The notes beneath the pieces are model-generated. The model saw nothing but the letters and a program-made list of their open reading frames with translations. It was not told the DNA's origin and did no database searches. The translations under genes were made by a program, and so were the position numbers. From the NCBI GenBank assembly GCA_902781045.1, contig CACZHT010000022.1, positions 1 through 48,366 on the forward strand: a stretch of 48,366 nucleotides of DNA. Reading direction: 5' to 3'. Of this stretch, positions 1-6,133 are shown one piece after another (the stretch's first letter is position 1; every line of letters starts with the position of its first letter). Origin of the DNA: an uncultured Bacteroidales bacterium. GTDB taxonomy: Bacteria; Bacteroidota; Bacteroidia; Bacteroidales; Muribaculaceae.

Positions 1-15
1 GTTCTTTAAAAGAAC
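1..15. repeat. Short inverted repeat at window edge
   Basis: Seven-base arms (1-7 and 9-15) around one central base form a near-perfect palindrome 20 nt upstream of the first gene. It may be an operator or the end of a terminator of a gene left of the window. Confidence 0.3.
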
Positions 16-34
16 TTCTTTCGGAAATTCTTAA

Positions 35-271
35 ATGACAAGATATATGGAAACGATGAAATCAAAACTCAACGACATCCTGCTCTCGATCACGTGGCGC
101 GACATCGCTCGCCGCTACTTCGGCAAGTCGAGCAGCTGGCTCTACCACAAGATGGACGGCATCGACGGCAACGGCGGCAAGGGCGAGTTCAGCCCCGAAG
201 AAACCCGCCAGCTGCAGGCGGCACTCTATGACCTCTCTGACCGCATCCGAGCGGCCGCAGATAGAATTTAA
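35..271 (+). CDS. DUF5053-like small phage/mobile-element protein
   Basis: This 78-residue protein resembles the small DUF5053-type proteins common in Bacteroidales phages and mobile elements. The recognisable features are the core WRDIARRYFGKSSSWLYHKM, reminiscent of a helix-turn-helix, and a C-terminal helix ending in a basic stretch. The function of that family is unknown to me; DNA binding is an inference from the helical pattern. In-frame ATG codons at 47 and 56 are alternative starts. A strong terminator follows, so it is the last gene of a transcript that begins upstream. Confidence 0.6.
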   Translation: MTRYMETMKSKLNDILLSITWRDIARRYFGKSSSWLYHKMDGIDGNGGKGEFSPEETRQLQAALYDLSDRIRAAADRI

Positions 272-287
272 AAGAACTCCATTCCCT

Positions 288-323
288 GCGCCCCGTGACC
301 TCGCCGCCACGGGGCGCTTTTTT
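288..323 (+). terminator. Intrinsic terminator
   Basis: A perfect 10-bp GC-rich stem (288-297 with 308-317) and a 10-nt loop are followed by six T residues. It ends the transcript of the DUF5053-like gene and insulates the AT-rich operon downstream. Confidence 0.9.
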
Positions 324-410
324 ATGCTCTACAACATAAATCCGCATCCACCACAAGTCCTGAAACGTAGAATTACGCTAACGAATGTGAATTTACAAGA
401 TAAAACGATA

Positions 411-438
411 TTGCGTATCATATTTTTTATTACCTTTG
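411..438 (+). promoter_or_regulatory. Promoter of the Panacea operon
   Basis: A TACCTTTG -7 box lies at 431-438, with TTG at 411-413 and a 17-nt spacer. It is about 44 nt before the ATG at 482 and directly follows the upstream terminator, so the three-gene operon has its own transcription unit. Confidence 0.55.
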
Positions 439-481
439 CATGGCGAAAATTCGACTTTATTAACGAAAACGATTGGTTTCT

Positions 482-1117
482 ATGTTCAAGAACGTGCTTA
501 AAAATGTGGATACACTAGTGGTAGTTGGCAAGTGGAATATCCATGTTTTTTCACCTGATTGGGTAAAACAGAACCTATTTGAGGGTGAAGAAATGAAGAT
601 AAGTGTAGTTTTGCCTTCAGGACCGTTCCAATTTAGAGGCAACAGTTTTGAACTTACTGTTTCTGACAATAGACTTCATTTTGAACTTTTATCTAAAGAA
701 GATAGTGCTCGAATTGATGCAATCCAAGCTTTAAGAACAATTCTCCGATTGCTGGGGCAAACACCAGTAACAGCATTTGGTATCAATTTTGTTTATGACA
801 CCGATCATGACTTGAGGGACTACTTCAAGAGTTTTGGTCAAACCAATAATGTCGTAGGATTGCCATTCACAAGGATTAAACGCGAGGTCAAATGGTCGAT
901 GTATGATGAAAAATCCAATTCAACCAACATTCGATTATTTGAGGAAACAGACAAATATCGAGTTGATGTGAATTATAATTATCCTGTCACAGAGTGCTTT
1001 CAAATCATGGAAATGATTGACGATGATTCTGTTCTCGCTAACAAAAAAGCGGACTGCGAGCGACTGCTGAAAGAAAGGTTGAATATTGATATTGATTCTC
1101 AAGATGAGCGCATTTGA
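482..1117 (+). CDS. Uncharacterised protein, first gene of a Panacea operon
   Basis: The protein has 211 residues and I do not recognise it with confidence. A mixed alpha/beta pattern is visible, including TPVTAFGINFVYDTD near residue 100 and acidic C-terminal helices. There is no signal peptide and no transmembrane segment, so it is probably cytosolic. I prefer the ATG at 482; a TTG lies three codons upstream. The last 14 nt overlap the start of the Panacea-domain gene, which implies translational coupling. Base composition is clearly AT-richer than the flanking phage genes, consistent with separately acquired cargo. It could be the toxin or sensor partner of the Panacea protein; that is inference from position only. 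Confidence 0.6.
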   Translation: MFKNVLKNVDTLVVVGKWNIHVFSPDWVKQNLFEGEEMKISVVLPSGPFQFRGNSFELTVSDNRLHFELLSKEDSARIDAIQALRTILRLLGQTPVTAFGINFVYDTDHDLRDYFKSFGQTNNVVGLPFTRIKREVKWSMYDEKSNSTNIRLFEETDKYRVDVNYNYPVTECFQIMEMIDDDSVLANKKADCERLLKERLNIDIDSQDERI

Positions 1118-1754
1118 AAATAATAGCGAATCTGGTGCTGACGAGAACCTGAAGTTCCATCAAGTCGACAGCAAATGGTTCAGAAAAGAACAGGAAGCGG
1201 ATTCTTATTTGCATGGAAGCTTCCCCGAGGGGTGCGAGATAGAGGGTTCAAGCATGGTGCTTGACAAGACTTATCCAGCGGAGTCCCGTCTTGACGTTGT
1301 TTCTGTTTTTGACGTGGCTTGCTATGTGATGTCTAAGGTGAAGCAATGCACCACAATGAAATTACAGAAACTGCTTTATTATTGCCAAGCATGGTATCTC
1401 GTGTGGAACGAGAAACCTCTTTTCAGAGAGAATATTGAGGCATGGGCAAACGGTCCGGTGATTCGAGAGCTCTACAATTTTCATAAAGGGCTTTTCAACT
1501 TTACAGAGCAAATGATGACTATTGGCAACCCCAATAGATTATCAGATGAGCAGAAAGAAGACATAGATAGTGTCCTGAACGCTTATGCGTGCCGTTCATC
1601 ACAATGGCTGATCGATCAAACACATTCTGAACAACCATGGCGAGAAGCGCGAAAAGGTTTGTCGCCGAATGAACGAGGCCATGTCGTGATTTCTCATGCC
1701 GCCATGGCAGAATACTATTCATCATTATATGGGCAAGAGCAAGGGGAAGAATAG
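1104..1754 (+). CDS. Panacea (SocA/DUF4065)-domain antitoxin-like protein
   Basis: The protein has 216 residues. From about residue 70 onwards it matches the Panacea domain (SocA-like, formerly DUF4065). Visible hallmarks are the KLQKLLYYCQAWYLVW helix, then WANGPVIRELYNFH, and a C-terminal HSEQPWREAR motif. In other systems Panacea proteins act as antitoxins that bind and neutralise many unrelated toxins, or as proteolytic adaptors (SocA). The first 70 residues are an extension with no recognisable fold and could hold the partner-binding region. The ATG at 1104 overlaps the upstream gene by 14 nt, and the 3' end overlaps the next gene by 26 nt. A toxin-antitoxin or phage-exclusion role is therefore likely, but it is not clear which neighbour is the toxin. 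Confidence 0.8.
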   Translation: MSAFENNSESGADENLKFHQVDSKWFRKEQEADSYLHGSFPEGCEIEGSSMVLDKTYPAESRLDVVSVFDVACYVMSKVKQCTTMKLQKLLYYCQAWYLVWNEKPLFRENIEAWANGPVIRELYNFHKGLFNFTEQMMTIGNPNRLSDEQKEDIDSVLNAYACRSSQWLIDQTHSEQPWREARKGLSPNERGHVVISHAAMAEYYSSLYGQEQGEE

Positions 1755-2202
1755 GCATATCCCGAAATATGCTGTTGAAGAGCGTACCACCTCAAGAGCT
1801 CCTATAATTAACGAGCAAGGTAGTGTTGATGGATATTACCCAACCTGGTTGTTTTCAGTTTTTGATGCGTCTTCTGAAAAATGGGGATTAACGGCTTTTC
1901 AGAATAAATTGTCAGTTGTGCTTGACAAACTGAAATCGTTTGAGACCATGACATGGCATGAGATTAAGCAACAAAAGCATGACAATAATAAGAGCAGCAA
2001 TCATCTCATAGACATAGACAAACTTTCTAAGCGAGCAAGGAATAGACTTTCAGAGATTGAATTGGACGATATTGCAAAAGTTTTTTCGCTGCGCGTTTCC
2101 AATAAATTTAGATTAATCGGGATTATGAAGGGTGCAAGTTTTCAGTTGTTGTGGGTAGATCCTGAGCATGAGGTCTGCCCATCTCAAAAGAAGCATACAT
2201 GA
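1729..2202 (+). CDS. Uncharacterised protein with C-terminal WVDPEHEV..KKHT motif, candidate toxin
   Basis: This 157-residue protein ends in FRLIGIMKGASFQLLWVDP followed by EHEVCPSQKKHT. I recall similar C-terminal signatures in small hypothetical proteins from many bacteria, often in defence or toxin-antitoxin settings, but I cannot name the family. The 'R-x-x-G-x-x-x-G-x-x-F-x-x-L-W-x-D-P-x-H' layout is compatible with a compact beta-sheet nuclease or RNase-like toxin; this is speculation. The start at 1729 overlaps the Panacea gene by 26 nt; an ATG at 1696 would overlap by 59 nt. Overlap on both sides suggests that the three products are made together. A terminator follows 36 nt after the stop. 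Confidence 0.6.
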   Translation: MGKSKGKNRHIPKYAVEERTTSRAPIINEQGSVDGYYPTWLFSVFDASSEKWGLTAFQNKLSVVLDKLKSFETMTWHEIKQQKHDNNKSSNHLIDIDKLSKRARNRLSEIELDDIAKVFSLRVSNKFRLIGIMKGASFQLLWVDPEHEVCPSQKKHT

Positions 2203-2237
2203 CCACTCCTCCCCCCTGCAAATATCCCTCCCACCAC

Positions 2238-2264
2238 AAAATCCGCAAAAATGCGGATTTTTTC
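2238..2264 (+). terminator. Intrinsic terminator of the Panacea operon
   Basis: A 10-bp stem (2238-2246/2252-2261) around a short A-rich loop ends in a run of T residues. With the upstream terminator at 288-323 it encloses the three-gene operon as one self-contained cassette. Confidence 0.8.
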
Positions 2265-2352
2265 GTCTATAAACAAACCTTAAACACATGACGGCCATTT
2301 CAACGCCAATTTTATGCTCTTAAACATATTTCCGCAAAATTCCGTGAAAATG

Positions 2353-2384
2353 TTTGGCCAGTCCAAAACTTTGTTGTAGTTTTG
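2353..2384 (+). promoter_or_regulatory. Bacteroidetes promoter of the repeat-rich leader
   Basis: TTTG at 2353-2356, a 20-nt spacer and TAGTTTTG at 2377-2384 form a close match to the Bacteroidetes -33/-7 promoter. The predicted start is at about 2388-2391, exactly where the first copy of the leader repeat begins. Confidence 0.75.
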
Positions 2385-2387
2385 CAG

Positions 2388-2590
2388 CGTCAAACACTTG
2401 ATGAGGGTTCTCATCCCGCTTGAGCATCGGTCATTGCTCACATACCGCGGTGGGCTTTTTTTGTCGCCGCACCGCAACCAGCCATACGGCTGCCTTATCC
2501 GTGATACTTTGCTCTTCGGGGTAGAACTATCAAGTGTTTGACGACGGGATAACGGCAGCCGTTTTTCTGCCCATAACGTCAAACACTTGA
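2388..2590 (+). ncRNA. Structured leader or small RNA with three alternating repeat copies (candidate RNA switch)
   Basis: Copy 1 (2388-2402) and copy 2 (2529-2543) are perfect 15-nt reverse complements and could close a long-range stem. Copy 3 (2577-2590) repeats the first 14 nt of copy 1 and could also pair with copy 2. Between copies 1 and 2 are three local hairpins: 2400-2415 (6-bp stem, GGTT loop), 2421-2440 (6 bp) and 2447-2475 (6 bp). A further stem pairs 2486-2500 with 2547-2562 and is followed by T residues; it encloses copy 2. Copy 3 ends 4 nt before the ATG at 2595. Pairing of copy 2 with copy 1 or copy 3 would therefore change termination and access to the start codon. No known riboswitch class is recognised. 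Confidence 0.55.
2486..2566 (+). terminator. Terminator-like stem enclosing repeat copy 2
   Basis: 2486-2494 pairs perfectly with 2554-2562 and 2495-2500 with 2547-2552, leaving one bulged base, and five T residues follow. The loop of about 46 nt is unusually long for a simple terminator and holds repeat copy 2, which suggests conditional rather than constitutive termination. Confidence 0.5.
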
Positions 2591-2594
2591 AGCA

Positions 2595-2855
2595 ATGAAA
2601 CAGATTTCATTGACCCCGAGAGCCGCCATGCCGCGACTCGCAGACCTGGCCAAGCCGCTTGCCACGAAAGCGGCAGAGTTCCTCACCTCACAACGCCTGA
2701 GCGCCGCGCTGGGCGTGGTGGCACTGGTCGCCATCCTCGACTTCCAGCTCACCGGCGAGCGCCCCGTGCTGATGGCCATCCTCACCCTCGCCTGGGCCAC
2801 ACAGCTCGCCGCCATGCTCACCCTCGACATCCAGAAAGGAGGTGCCGAGTTATGA
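2595..2855 (+). CDS. Small phage membrane protein
   Basis: The protein has 86 residues: a basic, helical first third followed by two closely spaced hydrophobic stretches (about residues 38-52 and 60-75). It is probably an inner-membrane protein. It is the first gene after the repeat-rich leader and overlaps the next gene by four bases (ATGA). No family is recognised. A role in superinfection exclusion or lysis control is possible but unsupported. Confidence 0.55.
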   Translation: MKQISLTPRAAMPRLADLAKPLATKAAEFLTSQRLSAALGVVALVAILDFQLTGERPVLMAILTLAWATQLAAMLTLDIQKGGAEL

Positions 2856-3217
2856 AAGCCTGGGACCGTGAGAGCCGCGAGCTCAAGCTGCGCTACCGTG
2901 AGCGCATGGAGGCCGTTAACGTGCGCTACAACCGCCAGCAGGTGGATTGGACGCACGACCTGGAGCAGGCACGGAACGAGAAGAGCCTGTACCTTGCCAA
3001 AATCAAGATGCAAGAGGACGTTGACACCAACGCCGAGAAGCTGACGATGATCACCGATCGCATCCGCCGCATTTCGCTGCGTAAGGTGGAGCTTGACCAT
3101 GAGCGCAAACTGGCTCTGCTCGCCCTCGAGCGCGAGCGCGCCGCCGAGGTGGACGCCCTGGAGGCCAAGTATGGTGTGAACCTTGACGAGCAAGGAGAGG
3201 AGGTGAGCCATGAATAA
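2852..3217 (+). CDS. Small coiled-coil protein
   Basis: This 121-residue protein is almost entirely charged helix, with heptad-like spacing of Leu, Ile and Val from about residue 8 to 105, so a long coiled coil is expected. It has no signal peptide. It overlaps both neighbours (4 nt upstream, 8 nt downstream), so the three small genes 2595-3512 form one translationally coupled unit. Function unknown; a scaffold or a binding partner of the upstream membrane protein would fit. Confidence 0.6.
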   Translation: MKAWDRESRELKLRYRERMEAVNVRYNRQQVDWTHDLEQARNEKSLYLAKIKMQEDVDTNAEKLTMITDRIRRISLRKVELDHERKLALLALERERAAEVDALEAKYGVNLDEQGEEVSHE

Positions 3218-3512
3218 GCAGGACTATCTCGACACGCTCGATGCGTTTATCCACGAACCCGAAAATGCGGGCTTCGGCGACAACATTATCCCTGTGGCCA
3301 TGTGGCTGCGTGGCTTCATGCCCGGCGATGATGACCATAGCCCCGACAACAAGAGCAGCATGATGATCCGTGCGCTGCTGGGCGACATCGTTGACGTGAG
3401 CCTGAACGACGTGTCGCGCCTGATGGTGCTCAACGGTTACTCGCTCAACCGCAGCGGCGCGAATCCGGAATGGATGCTGCAGCCCATCAGCGAAGTTCCC
3501 GACCCTGAATAG
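3210..3512 (+). CDS. Small hypothetical phage protein
   Basis: The protein has 100 residues, is acidic and has no membrane segment. It ends in a Pro/Glu-rich tail. No family recognised. It is the last gene of the three-gene unit and is followed by a hairpin at 3521-3566. Confidence 0.55.
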   Translation: MNKQDYLDTLDAFIHEPENAGFGDNIIPVAMWLRGFMPGDDDHSPDNKSSMMIRALLGDIVDVSLNDVSRLMVLNGYSLNRSGANPEWMLQPISEVPDPE

Positions 3513-3520
3513 TCAATTTT

Positions 3521-3566
3521 GACCACTACAAGGTGCCCATGGTAACATGAGGCACCTTTAGTAGTC
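3521..3566 (+). terminator. Hairpin, probable terminator
   Basis: 3521-3537 pairs with 3551-3566 (about 15 bp, one mismatch and one bulge), and a T-rich stretch follows. It lies 9 nt after the stop of the preceding gene and just before the next promoter. Confidence 0.6.
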
Positions 3567-3587
3567 ACTTTTAACCAATAAAATACT

Positions 3588-3616
3588 TTTGGTTTCGATA
3601 ATATATTGTATCTTTG
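3588..3616 (+). promoter_or_regulatory. Promoter of the 58-residue membrane protein gene
   Basis: TTTG at 3588-3591 and TATCTTTG at 3609-3616 are separated by 17 nt. The predicted start leaves a leader of roughly 18 nt before the ATG at 3638. Confidence 0.6.
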
Positions 3617-3637
3617 TAGTCCTAAAATCCCTTTATT

Positions 3638-3814
3638 ATGAGCATTATATTGAAGATATTGATTGGGCTGGTGTTGCTTCTCGTCCTTGTTGCGGTCGTC
3701 ATCGCCACATCCGTGTTTGTTGTTGTGCTGTCGCATGAGCGGCGTTGGCGCAAGTGTCTCTGTGATGACTATAAAATGTACAGCGATGCCAGGAGGCTCA
3801 AAAACGATGGTTGA
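3638..3814 (+). CDS. 58-residue single-span membrane protein
   Basis: Reading from the ATG at 3638 gives a 58-residue protein: an N-terminal hydrophobic helix of about 28 residues rich in Val, Leu and Ile, then a basic, Cys-containing tail (residues 33-58). The helix is long enough to span the inner membrane with the tail in the cytoplasm. It has its own promoter and ends 5 nt before the convergent metallopeptidase gene. Small hydrophobic proteins of this form can be holin-like, toxin-like or exclusion proteins. None of these can be chosen from sequence alone. Confidence 0.55.
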   Translation: MSIILKILIGLVLLLVLVAVVIATSVFVVVLSHERRWRKCLCDDYKMYSDARRLKNDG

Positions 3815-3819
3815 ACTGT

Positions 3820-4533
3820 CTAACCTACGACCATCTGCCGCAACAGACTTAGAGCCGGGAGAGTGGGTGAAAGTTCCGCCTCGAAGTGCTGAAAGAGCTC
3901 GTCTAACTTCAGCCATTGACTGCTATCTCCTATCAGCGGGATTATTCGCCACAAATCGGGACATGCGACAAAAGATGGCAGGATGGTTGCTGCAATGCGT
4001 TTGTATATTCCTCGCTGATAGTCTGGTGAGGATAACAGGTCAAGGTTTTGCGATATATAATCCCGAAGATGGTCAGCGCATAGTTGTCCGCTTGTCAGTT
4101 GAGCCAGATATTCGCGGACCGAGGGGGCATATTGGCGTGGTAAAGGATTGTTCTCACACCAATTGACAAAATGATGAAGACAATACATGGAGCACAGCTC
4201 ACACAATGTTTCCTCAAACCACATGAGCCCACCCAATTCGCCAGTCATTTTGCCATCAATGATGTGGTGACAATACTCATGAGCAAACTGATACACCCAC
4301 TGACACCAGTAATTATCATGAGCATGCAAAAAGATGATGTGATAATTGCCAACACTGCAGCACATAGGGCCGTCATCCCTGTGCAGGATGAAACATTGCT
4401 TCTCATCTTTTGCATAGTTTCCCATGAGAGACTGGACCGAGGCAAGCAGATAATTCACAACCTTATGGTTGTACTGACCAAACCCATTGGGTTCAATGGT
4501 CATGTTGTGAGAGATGTTTTCAACATTACCCAT
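3820..4533 (-). CDS. HExxH metallopeptidase-like protein
   Basis: The protein has 237 residues when started at 4533; a longer frame to 4629 is less likely because a promoter lies inside it. Residues 85-89 read HEYCH, an HExxH zinc motif in which both His and the Glu are present. WFEETLCE (105-112) follows about 20 residues later and could supply the third zinc ligand as in gluzincins. There are many Cys residues but no signal peptide, so it probably acts in the cytoplasm. It runs opposite to its phage neighbours and has its own promoter. It could be a host-takeover or defence protease, or an ImmA-like regulator-cleaving enzyme. The family is not identified. Confidence 0.65.
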   Translation of the reverse strand: MGNVENISHNMTIEPNGFGQYNHKVVNYLLASVQSLMGNYAKDEKQCFILHRDDGPMCCSVGNYHIIFLHAHDNYWCQWVYQFAHEYCHHIIDGKMTGELGGLMWFEETLCELCSMYCLHHFVNWCENNPLPRQYAPSVREYLAQLTSGQLCADHLRDYISQNLDLLSSPDYQRGIYKRIAATILPSFVACPDLWRIIPLIGDSSQWLKLDELFQHFEAELSPTLPALSLLRQMVVG

Positions 4534-4536
4534 AAC

Positions 4537-4616
4537 GACAAAGTTATATGTGACAATGCAAAGATAACAATAATTTAGGGAGCGGCACATGGCTCGACAA
4601 AGTTTTATGTGACAAT
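4537..4616. repeat. 21-nt direct repeat flanking the metallopeptidase promoter
   Basis: 4537-4557 and 4596-4616 are identical except for one base. The -7 box of the minus-strand promoter (4558-4566) sits between them. The copies are 59 nt apart, so they could be paired operators or the footprint of a local duplication. Confidence 0.6.
4558..4566 (-). promoter_or_regulatory. -7 box of the metallopeptidase gene
   Basis: The minus strand reads TATCTTTGC, ending 24 nt before the ATG at 4533. This supports the shorter start. Confidence 0.6.
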
Positions 4617-4663
4617 AGACCTTATTCAACCATTGCCGCCCCCTTTTTAAAAAAAATCAAACG

Positions 4664-4843
4664 ATGCCAGGGAAAAGAGATGAAACGTGGCTTGCCGTGC
4701 CACCGAGTGTGCTTGCCCGTGTGCTGTGCCGCCACTGCACGGCTTGCGGCAAGCGTGACAGCCGCCGTGAGCATCCGCTGCGCTGCCCGAGTGTGAAACG
4801 CTTCATCGCCGAGCTGCGTGACCGCTCGCGCGGGTTGGGCTGA
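4664..4843 (+). CDS. Small Cys-rich, basic protein
   Basis: Reading from the ATG at 4664 gives 59 residues with the cluster CRHCTACGK (residues 22-30) and a further Cys at 41. That is enough for one zinc knuckle. The rest is rich in Arg and Lys, compatible with nucleic-acid binding. GC content matches the downstream phage genes rather than the AT-rich metallopeptidase gene. It lies 41 nt before the tail/connector operon. Function unknown. Confidence 0.5.
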   Translation: MPGKRDETWLAVPPSVLARVLCRHCTACGKRDSRREHPLRCPSVKRFIAELRDRSRGLG

Positions 4844-4856
4844 CTGTCTTTTTAGC

Positions 4857-4880
4857 TGGTCAATATTAACCATAACTTTG
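4857..4880 (+). promoter_or_regulatory. Promoter of the first virion block with an overlapping palindrome
   Basis: An imperfect 16-nt palindrome (4857-4872, one mismatched pair) directly abuts the TAACTTTG -7 box (4873-4880). The ATG follows after only 4 nt. The palindrome is well placed for a repressor or activator of the virion operon, and the mRNA is predicted to be leaderless. Confidence 0.6.
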
Positions 4881-4884
4881 CACT

Positions 4885-5901
4885 ATGATTAATTTTGATG
4901 ACATAGGCTCCTGGCACTTTGTGAGCGAACTCGATGTGTTGGAGGTGACCGCCGCCGCCAATGTGGAGGTGCGCATCACCGCCGCCGATGGTGCGGTGCT
5001 GCTCGACGGCACTTATATCCCGGTGGACGGTGTGGCGCGGGTTTATCACCTGCACAAGCTGCTGTCGCCGCTGATCATGGAAGTGTCGGCGACGTTCACC
5101 ATCGCCGTGGGTGGCGTGAACAAGACGGTGCATGTGGTGCAGAGCCGCATGGCGGTGACCGAGACTGCCGCCGACTTCCTGCCGTCATTCTTCCTGACCA
5201 CGGTGATGAGCGAGCGCGACACCGCCGTGGGGCGCAAAGAGCTGCTGACCGTGCTGCCCATCGAGGCCACAGTGCCCGATGTGGTGGCGGTGGCTTCGTA
5301 CTGGAACGGCATACAAGTGGTGACAGCGGGCCACACGTTAGCCTCCGGCTTGACCACTGGAGCGGTGACCGAGGTTGACGTGAGCGCGGCCCGGCTGGTG
5401 GACACCACCATGGGCACCCTGGTGGGCTACACTGTGACCTGCGGCGAGCGCCGCATGGCCTACCGCGTGCGGCAACTGCCCACCGCCGAGGTGGCGATGC
5501 TCATGCGCAACGCCTTCGGGGCATGGGAGGCGGTGTACTTTGCCGGCATGACCGAGAGCGCACCCGAGTACACCCGCGAGACGGCACTGGTGAACGGGCG
5601 GCTGCGATTGTATAACCTGGAGGAGACCGACACCCTCAAGTGCTGGACGGGTCCGCTGCGCCCCAGTGGCGTGACGCTGACGCGTGACCTGGCCCGCAGC
5701 CGCGACGTGGTGCTGCTCGAGCGTGGTGTGGCCAGCGACGAAGTGGTGGTGACCGCCGTCGAGGTGAAGCACACCACAGCCGACAACGACATTGCCGACA
5801 TGACGGTGACCTGGCGTCGCAGCTCGCTGCTGAGCGCGCGACTGGTGCCGGTGCGTACTCCCAAACTGTTTGACGAGACATTCGATGAGACCTACAACTA
5901 A
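4885..5901 (+). CDS. Phage structural protein, beta-rich (tail type)
   Basis: The protein has 338 residues and is dominated by alternating hydrophobic/polar beta-strand patterns with no transmembrane segment. It resembles unnamed structural proteins of Bacteroidales prophages; I cannot give a specific role. It heads an operon of six genes (4885-8699) with short overlaps, which contains connector-type and tail-completion-type proteins. A baseplate, tail-sheath or head-decoration role are alternatives. Its stop overlaps the next gene if that gene begins at 5885. Confidence 0.6.
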   Translation: MINFDDIGSWHFVSELDVLEVTAAANVEVRITAADGAVLLDGTYIPVDGVARVYHLHKLLSPLIMEVSATFTIAVGGVNKTVHVVQSRMAVTETAADFLPSFFLTTVMSERDTAVGRKELLTVLPIEATVPDVVAVASYWNGIQVVTAGHTLASGLTTGAVTEVDVSAARLVDTTMGTLVGYTVTCGERRMAYRVRQLPTAEVAMLMRNAFGAWEAVYFAGMTESAPEYTRETALVNGRLRLYNLEETDTLKCWTGPLRPSGVTLTRDLARSRDVVLLERGVASDEVVVTAVEVKHTTADNDIADMTVTWRRSSLLSARLVPVRTPKLFDETFDETYN

Positions 5902-6133
5902 AGGCGTGATCCACATCAAGGATGCCATCACGCTGCTTGAAGCGGGCTATCCTTGTGACCTGCGTGTGTGGAAACTGAGCACAGGTGACATACTGGAGTA
6001 CCGTGGTGTGACCTGCATCGGCGGCCACTGGCGGCGTGGCACGCACCGCGTGCGCCTGCCGGAGAGTGGCTTGATACGTGAGTTCCGTGATGTGACATTG
6101 TTTGAAATCAATAACATGACCATATACAGATGA
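5885..6133 (+). CDS. Small phage protein
   Basis: 82 residues, basic, with a pattern of short beta strands (RVWKLSTGDILEYRGVTCIG). The ATG at 5885 overlaps the upstream gene by 17 nt; a TTG at 5870 is an alternative. It overlaps the next gene by four bases. No domain recognised. Its place between a structural protein and a DUF6712-type protein suggests a minor virion or assembly component. Confidence 0.6.
   Translation: MRPTTKGVIHIKDAITLLEAGYPCDLRVWKLSTGDILEYRGVTCIGGHWRRGTHRVRLPESGLIREFRDVTLFEINNMTIYR

Noticed and set aside
4171..4578. Plus-strand open frame of 135 codons
   Set aside because: It is antisense to the metallopeptidase gene, which has a promoter and an HExxH motif.
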